This document shows positions 1-16,100 of a DNA stretch of 64,000 nt, piece by piece. The stretch is from Anisakis pegreffii (lineage: Eukaryota; Nematoda; Chromadorea; Rhabditida; Anisakidae), in contig JAPYMA010000766.1 of assembly GCA_035041965.1 (NCBI GenBank), forward strand, positions 1-64,000, written 5' to 3'. The stretch's first letter is position 1; each line of letters begins with the position of its first letter. The notes below the pieces were generated by a model, which saw only the letters and a list, made by a program, of their open reading frames with translations, was not told where the DNA came from and searched no databases. The position numbers were made by a program, and so were the translations under genes.

Positions 1-2
1 AA

Positions 3-355
3 CAAAAACGACCGCTCGGAAGACCTCCAAAAAGGTGGCGAGACGAGATCGACAAGGCGATTGGTAAGACCTGGCAAAGGAAAGCAAGGTCGAGGACTGA
101 TTGGAAACGCATTGTGGCCAGTAACGTCAACAACGTTTGATAGCCTGGCCGATTCCAATATTCCAGTATATAACATTAAATAACAATAAATAACATTATA
201 TAACATTAAATAACAATAAATAACATTGTATAACAATAAATAACAGTAAATAACATTAAGTAAACAATAAATAACAATAAATAACATCAAATAACAATAA
301 ATAACAACAAATAACATTAAGTAAACAATGAATAACAATAAATAACATTTTATCT
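3..355 (+). mobile_element. 3' end of an RTE-like non-LTR retrotransposon
   Basis: Positions 3-140 read as one open frame ending in TGA. It starts QKRPLGRPPKRWRDEI and continues through GKTWQRKARSRTDW to the stop. This GRPPKRW(R)D(E/D)I...W...A.DR..W pattern is the C-terminal tail seen in many reverse-transcriptase ORFs of RTE/BovB and CR1-like LINEs. The ORF is followed by about 190 bp of TAACATTAAA / TAACAATAAA-type units (about 165-350). Short tandem repeats at the 3' end are typical of RTE elements. The element enters from the left edge, so its endonuclease and most of the RT lie outside. It ends about 80-100 bp before the first visible prx-6 exon and therefore probably sits in a prx-6 intron. 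The clade assignment is inference; a CR1-like element is the alternative. Confidence 0.75.
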
Positions 356-434
356 TGGAACGTGTTGTTGGAAATCGATCTCTTCGCGGAAGAGTATTTC
401 ATTATTTCTGAGAGGGAAGTTGATAGGATACGTA

Positions 435-6541
<6,107 letters not shown>

Positions 6542-8251
6542 ACTGTTGATATGTGAAGGTTTACGTGATTTTCTTATTGTACCTTCTAAAATTTTTATAC
6601 AAATTGTTAGTTTGTAATTATTGTTGCCACTGTTTATCACTTTGATTGATCTGATTCAAACGTGTTAGTTTTTTCAAAGCGTGAGTTTTCAGTGATCACT
6701 TGATTTATTTCAAATTGTAATACATTGCATTTGGTTCGTACTTGATTTATAGGTCAAATGCTCCACTGATGCTGTCTGTCACGATGTTTCTTAGGTCTTC
6801 GCGTCCAATGATCCACTTTAAACTTGTGACTGACCACTATTCCCTGTACAGCAATCTGAGTGACCTCTGTCCACTCTGCTTGTCCAAAAATCTGTTCTCT
6901 ATAAGCGACAAATCAAACGAAAATCGAAAAATTGATTCAATGGTTAAAGAGTTTGTTTCCAAGAATTCGTTAGTGGCATCAAAGGAGCTACTCCATTGTA
7001 ATCGAATAGGCATTCTGAAATATTATTGAACAATTATGAAAAAAGTTTAATAAATCAGTCAAAATTGGCTTACCAACCTCCTTAGTTTTCCCTCACTTCC
7101 TGTTATTCTCCTAGACTGAAATTTCAGCTTGCGGGAATCGCTGGTCTATCGGATACTTTAGAGAAGTCAAATTGCTGCAGATTTCAGGTTTCTCGACTCT
7201 CTCAAGATGAGCTTTTTAAAAGCCGAATTCTTTAACTTTTCTGGTAAAATCTTATAATTTTGATGGTGTGTGACTGTGCACACAATACGACTAATAAACA
7301 ATATTCGAATGATCTCGTTGGTTCCGCTCTCATTCAAGGATGTTGGCTGTTTTATGTATCAATGATTTTTTAAAAACAATTATGAGTTACACTTTCGATA
7401 TGAAATCAATTCGCTTTTTTTTCAGTGAGCGTTTTCAGTTCGTTAGCCAATTACAATGAATATTTCTCTTACAACGAATGATCTTTTCCTTTCAAATTTC
7501 ACCTCTGAAAAATTGAATTATTTCGTAAATAGTTTTGTTTGCACTTGGTTTGTTGTAACGTCATCCTCTCTACTCATTTTGAGCATTCAATAAACCGTCG
7601 ATGATTGAAACATGTGTATCGTGATGAGAAAAATGAAACATCGTTTATGCTCAAAAGAAGGACTGAAACAAATTATTCGAATGAAGTTGGACGGAACTTC
7701 TGTTAAAAGTTACGAAATTAACTTAATGAATTTCCTCTCGGAATAGCACATTAATGGATTTTCAAAGCAATTCAAAAAACAACAAATTAATTTGTGGTCA
7801 CTTATTTGCAAAAGTCTGTTTTCACTGCAATGAATTCCTCTTCAAGTATTCATTATTTCCAACTTTAATTTAACGGCAAGCGTCAAAAGCGTTCCTCCAC
7901 ACAAATGTTTCATTCTGATGTTTGTAAAAGACGTCTAAAGATGGTGAACTCAAATTCTCGAACACATCGCTCTGCCGGACCGTAAATATGAATGGTGTGC
8001 CTCTTTGTAACTGGACGATTCACATTTTTCGGTTCCTCTCTGTTCATTTTGAGCATTCAATAAACCGTCTGCGTATTTAATACTGCTTACAAGTGTATTT
8101 TACATTTCTTTAGGCCCAATTTCTAGTATGATCTTGAGCCTGAAGTGAGCGGGAGAATATAAAATCCAGGGTGTGCAATGTTCCACTCGTAGTCTGGGAA
8201 TTGCTTTTATTTTCATCGACCCCCTGAAGTATTGATGGTTTTGGTCTAGAA
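6542..8251. other. Gene-poor stretch downstream of prx-6
   Basis: An AATAAA occurs near 7049 (in TTTAATAAATCAG), about 500 bp after the prx-6 stop. A frame at 6742-7029 (95 aa, containing CPLC) has no recognisable homology and no convincing splice signals. A 26-bp sequence containing CAATAAA is present at 7574-7599 and again at 8044-8069. I see nothing else that can be supported. Confidence 0.5.
7574..8069 (+). repeat. Dispersed 26-bp direct repeat, two copies
   Basis: The sequence beginning TCATTTTGAGCATTC and ending TAAACCGTC is identical at 7574-7599 and 8044-8069, 470 bp apart. Both copies are preceded by CCTCTCT plus three variable bases, so homology extends slightly further. The unit contains AATAAA. 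It could be remnants of one repeat family or duplicated polyadenylation regions. The identity is read directly; the origin is inference. Confidence 0.7.
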
Positions 8252-8455
8252 ATGCATGATGAAGCCGACATTCCAGCTGCTGTCACCACTGATCAAACCT
8301 TTATTAATCGTATTTTATGTTGTAAATGTGGATATTGTCGTATTTTAAAAACACCCTTAAAGACTATTTCCGATCACTTCGTGAAAGATTCACATCTATT
8401 AACTCCAATGTATACTCCTCTCAAAAGTTCTAAGAGGAAGGAAATTTTTGAGTAA
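8252..8455 (+). CDS. Small ORF with a C2H2 zinc-finger pattern (uncertain)
   Basis: This 67-codon frame contains CGYC, twelve residues, H, five residues (FVKDS), H. That is a canonical C-x2-C-x12-H-x5-H spacing around residues 26-48, with a second Cys pair just before it. A possible splice acceptor (TTTTGGTCTAG) ends at 8250, two bases before the ATG, so this may be the last exon of a longer gene or may follow a trans-splice. No upstream exon could be identified. No family can be named. A chance ORF remains possible, because hydrophobic positions typical of a C2H2 finger are only partly present. Confidence 0.35.
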   Translation: MHDEADIPAAVTTDQTFINRILCCKCGYCRILKTPLKTISDHFVKDSHLLTPMYTPLKSSKRKEIFE

Positions 8456-9434
8456 TGCTTTGAGAATTTTCCGAAAACGTTTCTCTGCGGTATGAAAAGA
8501 TTTTAATGAATCGACAAATGTTTCGTGTTTTCCATTCAAACGGAGCGTTGTTGATTGCGAGAAGAATGGTGATCGGTCTATTCACGAGTCATTCTCATTG
8601 AATTGTCAGTAGTCACCACCACTTATCAAAATGCATTGCATTTTTCGTCATATAAAAGAATTTCTCTCAGTTGTGTTATCATTCGACTCACAAGGAAATC
8701 GACCGTACTGCCACGAGGATATATACGGGAAGAAATGAATTTCATTCCACTGGTTGTGAATATTTTTTGATCATATATTAATCCGTATTATGATTTCATT
8801 AGTATTCCCGTGAAAAATAATTTCATTATCTGTTAGTTTATATACAAAATTAGATTTGACGAAATTTCTCGCTAATATCCTTGGTTCTGTGAGTTCTTTC
8901 AGATGCCACAAGCAAAAAAACGCATTCACTTTTTGTGCCAGCCAAAACAATACATGAATCAAATCATTTTTGCGGTGTTCAGACTTCATTTCCAATCTCA
9001 AGCGCTGTGATCAACAAATGATCCTCTTCGATTTTGCAACATCTTATAGAAGAAAATTTTCTCATTGTCAGAATTCGTATTGCTTATCGAATGTTACTGT
9101 AAACTGAATGAATTGAATCCGTTCATGCCAAAATGTTCTGTAAAAATGGAATCAATCTTGCAGAGCTGCAAACTCAATCGGTATCGTATCAAATTCACTC
9201 AAGGTCACTGTTTATTTCAAAGCCTCACTCATTTTAAATAGCAACAAACTATTCATCTTTAATTAATTGACCTTGAGAAATGTTTTAAGTAACTACTTAT
9301 TGAATGAGTTCCACGAAGTATTCAACACTTTTAAATTTTTAATGCCCGCGTGCTCTTTTCATTCTTTTCAGCATTTTGCTCTATTGTTTTTGTTTTTTTG
9401 CGTATTCCATTCAACGAATTCAATGTTTCTAAGG

Positions 9435-9486
9435 AGCGGGATCGTCTCATATACGTTGATATATGTGTATATGAGAAGATCCCGCT
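9435..9486. repeat. Near-perfect inverted repeat / hairpin, 20-bp arms
   Basis: Left arm AGCGGGATCGTCTCATATAC (9435-9454) and right arm GTATATGAGAAGATCCCGCT (9467-9486) pair at 19 of 20 positions around a 12-nt loop. The single mismatch is a central G opposite A. Pairing stops sharply outside the arms. The surroundings are non-coding. It could be a small foldback repeat or a short RNA hairpin; pre-miRNAs are usually longer. Confidence 0.8.
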
Positions 9487-9853
9487 GAGCTACATCTCTT
9501 TTTGACGGTATCGAAGGGTTTTGATGCCATATTCTGTCAAGATCCTGTTACTGTTCTGAATTTGATGAAAGTTCCATGTTAGGTATGGCTGACTTCATAG
9601 ATCATTTAAGTGATCATTCAGATGTTGTGACAACGTCGTCTGAAGAAGCCGAGTAACAGTTTCCGATTATTTAGCATGGCCTCATTTTTTGATGCATATC
9701 GTCCATATGAAATGACCGATGATATTAATAGCAGAGATTTAGTGTAATTAGAGCATTGAAGTGTAAGAAATCGTTTACTTCATGATGAATGAGTACGTCA
9801 TGGAATGTAAATTTTTTAAGCTGATTCAGAATGAAAAAAAAGAGGTCAAAGTA

Positions 9854-10020
9854 GTGTGTTGCGAGGAACGGTAATTTCGGGGACCTCATACCCGTTCCCC
9901 CCTTCCCCCTCATTTACTTCCCGGATAGTTTTCAAGGAGGTCGCATTTTCGAGATTCTCGACTGCAAATTTCTTCTTCGACTTTCCCCGACGTCCCCACT
10001 TTTATATCTTACCGCAACTA
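9854..10020. repeat. GC-rich repeat-like patch with candidate terminal inverted repeats
   Basis: The patch is much richer in G+C than its AT-rich flanks. It starts GTGTGTTGCGAGGAA and ends near ACCGCAACTA. The start is the reverse complement, with one or two differences, of the end of another GC-rich patch at about 46940-47063 (TTCATCGCAACACAC). Both patches share TCGCATTTTC(C)GAG and long C-runs (CCCCGACGTCCCC here). This suggests one non-autonomous, possibly MITE-like, family. No target-site duplication was identified. Confidence 0.45.
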
Positions 10021-10357
10021 TTTAGTTTAGAACGTTTCACTTTGGTGACTTGTACATTCCTAACTGGACGAACCTGCTGACCAATGAAAGATATTTGATA
10101 TATTACCACTCCAGCGATCATTCTATTGCTGCTTTCCTTAAGAATAAACAACTGACGATGAATTTCACTCAGGAATTCGTTCAGCTGGTTGAAATTATGA
10201 GTGTTTGAGCCGTTTCGAGTGGGAATAGTTCAGCAAGGTTTGCACCGATTTAAATTCATAGCCTATTTATGTGCAGAGTTTACTGAATGTGGGATTATGA
10301 AGCTGTTCATCACCAGATAGATTATCCTACAGTGATCCTATTTGGCATCGCGATCTC

Positions 10358-10413
10358 ACGAAATCCCATCGGAATTCAGTTGAGATTAACGCGTAATGAT
10401 GATGGGATTTCGT
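10358..10413. repeat. Inverted repeat with 13-bp perfect arms
   Basis: ACGAAATCCCATC at 10358-10370 is the exact reverse complement of GATGGGATTTCGT at 10401-10413, with a 30-nt loop. It is non-coding and I know of no function for it. Confidence 0.8.
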
Positions 10414-12637
10414 AATGGTCAAGTGGATTATCTAGTCATTCCATCCGAGTTCGGTTATTCCTCGTGTCATTGAGGTATGTGAACATCAGAGAGAAATTCC
10501 TCGTAATGTGAACAAAAAACATTGTCAATAATAGTTTGATGGGAAGGTCCACTTCGAAGTGACAAAGTCGAATTATTTCGTGAAACATACGAAAATCATT
10601 TCCTTCGATATCGCCCCTCTCGTGATGAAAATCGAAAATATGCTGCGATCATTTAACGTTCTTACTATATCTGACGCAATTTCGTTTGCAATGCACGAGA
10701 ACGACGCATAAATATCCGAGTCAAGGCGATTTATATAGCAACGAGAAAATTCATTGAATTTGGCTGCATTTAGTTGTTCCATTTCATTCCAGCCGAACTG
10801 CGCGCACTATTTTGATTGCTTGATATTTTGATCAGTGGAAAAAAGTTCATCACATTTTTACACTGAATATTGGATGTGACGACTGAATGTGTTTGTCGCA
10901 TTCACCTTGATGATGGTTTTTCGTGTATGCCTCATAAAATTTCAATGATATATTGCTGTTGTTTTTATACAATTGTGAAACGTATCTAAATACTAGCTCA
11001 TCGAAAAACTTGTCACTCTCACATATGAATAGCACACGCGGCAGAATCCCTTTTCAATTAATTTCACTTGGTGCTTACAAAAAAAATAATGAAATATATA
11101 TCTGCGCGGTTCCTCTTCTGCTAACAACTGCAATTTGCATGAATAAATGATATCGATATGTTATCCTCATTTACGTTCATAATTTTGCAATCAGCAACCA
11201 TTCGCATCTTCGAAATGATATGCACGAACTGAAATATTCCGCTTTAGGATTTTTACGGTCTGTTTCAGTAATGTGAACTGTGACTTTGCAGTATTACGGT
11301 GACTTTACAGGTGACCAATTCGCTGTTCGAAGTCAGTTCAATTTGTGTTCGTTCGCCTAAATTGAAGATAAAAGTAACAATAAAAGCTGAATATCATCAC
11401 AATCGTCTCAGTGAAAATGTTTCCTGGTGTTCAGCGTTGCACATTCATAAACCTGTAGTTGAACTAGTCTTATGCATCGTATATTGTAAATATACACACA
11501 GACACACATAAATTTCTACATTCGTTTACGTTTTATGTTCGTCGTTACTTTAATAGAATGGATCTGAGGTTCAAAGCAATACCAATGAAATTAGGTTTTT
11601 ATAAATGGCCTTTTACTATGTTCTATTGTACAATGTCAATAGAATTAAACCAATCGTCTAATTAAATCAGTGCACCTGAATGATTTTATGTTATGATGTG
11701 AAGTGTGATACTCTGACTGTGAAGAAAATTTAAATTAGTTACAAATCGGTGAGCTGTTCGATTCGACGAATGAACCAGTTTCCTTTTTGATCGCTAGAAT
11801 CTCAGCAAAGTAAATAAAGCGTAAAATACGGTTTATTGGCAAAACAAAAAGTAGTAGCAGGAAGTGGTAAATGCTTGTTTGGCTGAGGTTCCATAACACA
11901 TAGATGATGAAATTGAGAAAGTATAGACGAGACGAAATGTGGAGGTATTGAACTATGAAACTATCATCATTACTATGAATTTGCTGGTATTATGTGGCTT
12001 TGGTTGCATTCCATCAATGGATAATCACTGGTTTTGCGATGCTCGGATATTTGAGTGTCAACCTCTGGAATGTTATCATTTATGGCATGCAAACTCACAC
12101 TTCTTGGTTTACAGCATAACGAAGCGTTATTTGCGTAAATTGTGAATGTGAAAAGCGCAGAAAAGTTTTTCGCTGTATCATTGGACTGATATCCCATTGA
12201 GTCAAACGCTTTTAATTGATCAAACGACTTCTGTAAACGGCATAATTGCATAACATAATTGCAGGTGAACAATTGCCGAGTTGTTGTTGTTATTGTACTC
12301 TTGCGAAGTTATTACTGACTATAATATCAAAGGAACGATTTGTTTCAATATGTATCAATGACACTAACATAATAATATTATACAATGAATATAAACTTGT
12401 AATGCAAAGATGCAATTGAACGTTCGTGAACAGTGATAAAATCAGTGAATGTCCTTGTCGCAAGAGACTGGCTCGTTCTTTGCTGCGATCGCCTTCTTCT
12501 CCGTATAGTAGTTCTCCTTTATTATTACCTTCACGTTTCAACACCCAAAAATATCACATCAATCCCATCAACTCAAAACCAACCCACTAACGTCAACACA
12601 CATTCAACCCATCAATATACCGCAAAATAGATCCGAT

Positions 12638-12660
12638 TTATTCATTCATTCATTCATTCC
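12638..12660 (+). repeat. TTCA tetranucleotide microsatellite
   Basis: About five tandem TTCA units in intergenic AT-rich DNA. Confidence 0.85.
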
Positions 12661-13175
12661 GTTACTGTCATCAATCTCATTCAACCACTTTGTCAAACTC
12701 ATCGATCTGCACCACTAGAAACCTTTCGAGCTCCAGTGACGTGACCTCTGTCATTGGTTCACTGCAGTTATATTTTTTGCTGAACCGTATTCGTACGTAT
12801 ATTTGTCATTCCAGAATATATCTGTTCGAGGTAATATTTTCTAATGTATAATATCAAAATTCTCGAGATCGAACTGATCTAAAGTGCTATCAAGTTTGAC
12901 TAAAACCGATTCAGCTAATAAGTGAAAATCAATCAAACTCATCAGAATTTAGCAACATTTGTATCATTTGCTACTCACGAAACATTTTCTGGTGATTAGG
13001 TTGAAATTTATCTAATTTCTCATCTGATAGATTTGAGTGATTAATGTTGAGCAACACTGCATTCGGAAATGTGCAAATATGATCAATGATTTGCTTCACT
13101 TTCAGAAATTGTCGCTAATCGTAAGTTCTCAATGTTGGTTATGTCCACTTTCAGAGAACGTAAACGTGCTGAACG

Positions 13176-16100
13176 ATGAGCAGTTGGTTGACGCGACTGA
13201 TATTTGCGATACTTTCGATTGCTCAGATCGTTAAGGCTGAGACGTGCTTGAGTCAGGCGCAGTTAGCTGGTATTGTGTTTGGTGCATCGCTGATCACTCT
13301 TTTATTGGCCATTCTCATTGCATTCGTTCTGTGGAGATTCACACGTGCCAAACGAAAAGGTTTGCTTTTGCTCAGAAAACTTCACTTACGGACTGATGCA
13401 TCGTTCTCATTCTTTCCAGTATTTCTGTTCCAAATTGTGCTGATTTCAAAACCATCATGCTTCGTTCTATGTTCACACCTCGCAAACATGCATTTCGTGT
13501 TCCTCTCACTCGATTGATCATGATCAATCTGATCAACGCGGTCAACTTCCATTCGAAAGTTCCGCAAACAAAGAATCATGACAAAAAGTTTGACAAATCA
13601 GCATGAAATGAAAATGAACGGATAAGAAATATGGTGAAATATCTCGAAAATTGTCAGTGATAACGATGGAATAGCCAGGTTGAATGACATTTGAATTGTT
13701 AACATTGTTTTGAACGATCTTTGCAGAACTGTGTCGGACGATCCGTCATAGTTTACATCGATATTTTCTTAGCAATGATGAATTCATCAATCTTGCTTGT
13801 GATCAATAAATCACAGATTGTTGGATCAAAGTTCTAAAATATTTGAGCGAATGAGCAATGAATTATTCCGATGCGTGTATCACTCAGTGAATTTCTTACC
13901 TGCTATTTTAAGGCATTATCTTTTAATTAAGATTGCGAATTGCCAGAATAGGGAGCTATCGTTCAGCCGGATCATCTCCAAAAGGCTGTGATCAGGAGTT
14001 TTATTATATAGCACCACGTGAAAGCCTCTCAAAAATGTTCACGGCTCTAATGCAATGTGATAAAATAACCAATAAAATAATTAGAAATGATCATTGTCGA
14101 ATTATGAAAGATCATCAATCATTCTGATCATTGTCTAAGAAATCCAATCCATCGTCGCTCTGAATTCAATCAAACATTTCGTCAGATATTGTGACATTGT
14201 GATATTTTGAAAGAAATGAACCTGTTTTGAAAAAGTTTTCGAAGTGTATTTCGCCCATTAATAATCCTCTTTAGATGAAAATTTGATTTGTTTTCCGTTT
14301 CACTTTCTTCCAGAATATGCATTTGTTATTTATGAGCATCCACGCCGTTCATTACCTACCCATTGTTTGTTTGCGCTGTGGAGATTTTGTTAAACCTGTT
14401 TTTACTGCACTTCTTCTGCGAAAATAAATCAGTTGATAACCATTCAGTTATCCGATTAGACTGAACCATTTCGGAAAGTTGACAAGAAAGCAATAAGATT
14501 AGCACTCTGTAAGAGACAGATTTGTGCAATAAGTTACACTTGAAATTTTCGTTAGAATCTCGTAATATCTCACGAATTTTTCGCGTGGTTTCTTACCGAT
14601 TTTAACAGCGTCTATCAGATGCATTGCGTTCATCGAAAGCTCACATTAATCTCATCAAGCGCAAGGGTCACCCGTCTTTGAAATCCTTGTGAAAAACGAA
14701 AGCGTGCAATCAACCTGCTTCATGTCTATTTATGCAAAACCTCGAATCATTTGCAGTATCAAAATTTATCATAGATATGAAATTATGTACCATAATCGAT
14801 CATTATTTACGCCCTGTGATTGGAAACATCGGATGGTGGAATCATCAAAAATCACAAAGTCATTCATTCATTCAAATCGCAAATCTAGGGCACCACTACT
14901 ATTGTCACAATCACCGCATAATAACATATTCTCAAATTTTTTTGCAATTAACGTTTACCTTTCAGGAGCCGTTCAGAATGGAGTGTAAGAAATTGAGGTC
15001 GACTTTTGAAAAATAGATAACTTATTTTGACTGTATCGATTGGTTGAATAGTATTGTTCGATTGGAATGCAAAATTTCATTACCACACAAAATTTTTGAA
15101 ATTCCATTTTGAGTAATCCAATTGCAAGCAATTGATAGGCGATTAGCGCTCAGAGGGAATGCGGATGAAATGCGGACAATGAATTTTGTATCTGCAAAAT
15201 CTTTAGTTTACGCTACGTGCAATCCTTTGTTCGTATACTGTGCAAGTTCACCGTGCAAGTTCGTCTCATGATATCCAGATAGCGCATTGTCAAAAAAGTT
15301 GATCACCATTTACACGAATGTCTGCATGGATAAACGGAGCAGATCAAACGGAAAAAAAGTGACTGATTGTAAAACATATCTGTGATTTAGAAGTTCGAAT
15401 GAAAATTTTATGTGATTTCGTTTAATGTTGTTTTTTTTGCTCACATTTGGAAGCTATCGAACATTTGAGAGAACGAACATTCTGGCTGAATCGATGATTT
15501 TAAAACGGAAATATGTCAGAATGGATGATCGGAAAACGTTTGATTGCCCGTTTTTATCAGCAATACAAACGTATAAACTTGAAATGAAACTTTCACATAA
15601 CGATGAATAATCGTAGTGAGAAATTGCCATTTTGAACAGTTATGACATGTTTTAACAACGTTACTGCAGATGTATCATTTGCGTTATATTTGTTGTTTTT
15701 TTTATAAAAGTCATTTTCTTCACACATTCACTGCTCAACAAATTTCAGATGAGAGCATAATAATAGTTGAACAAGCACCAGAAAAAGCGGCTTATGAAAA
15801 TGGAGCACTTGAAATGGAAAACAAGGCCACTGAGCCGATGCCTCGTCAGCTGATTGATAAGGTTCGAATACAATTTGATCATCATTCATAGCACAGCTCA
15901 ACTGTGGGATATAACGCAGAGGAGACGTGCAAGAGCATAAAAATATACTAGTTTTAAAGAATTTCATCTAGAGTTGTTGCTTAACACAGACTAATCATGA
16001 AGGCTCTCATAGTGATTATTGCAATGTGATACGTTTCAATCGATCAGTACTGATTGCAAGCACGTAAATTTTTTGAAGACGGATATTTAATGATGTGCTA

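Larger units (their letters stand above)
8456..13175. other. Long intergenic stretch with hairpins and one GC-rich patch
   Basis: No exon set with consistent splice phase was found. Frames of 60-100 codons occur on both strands but lack codon bias or family motifs. Contents recorded separately: a 20-bp-arm hairpin at 9435-9486, a GC-rich repeat-like patch at 9854-10020, a 13-bp-arm inverted repeat at 10358-10413 and a TTCA microsatellite at 12638-12660. The 3' part must hold the promoter of the PDZ membrane-protein gene that starts at 13176. Confidence 0.5.

Noticed and set aside
6742..7029. 95-codon ORF with CPLC after prx-6
   Set aside because: Second half is Lys/Ser/Asn-rich low information; no metal-binding partner residues and no conserved family recognised.
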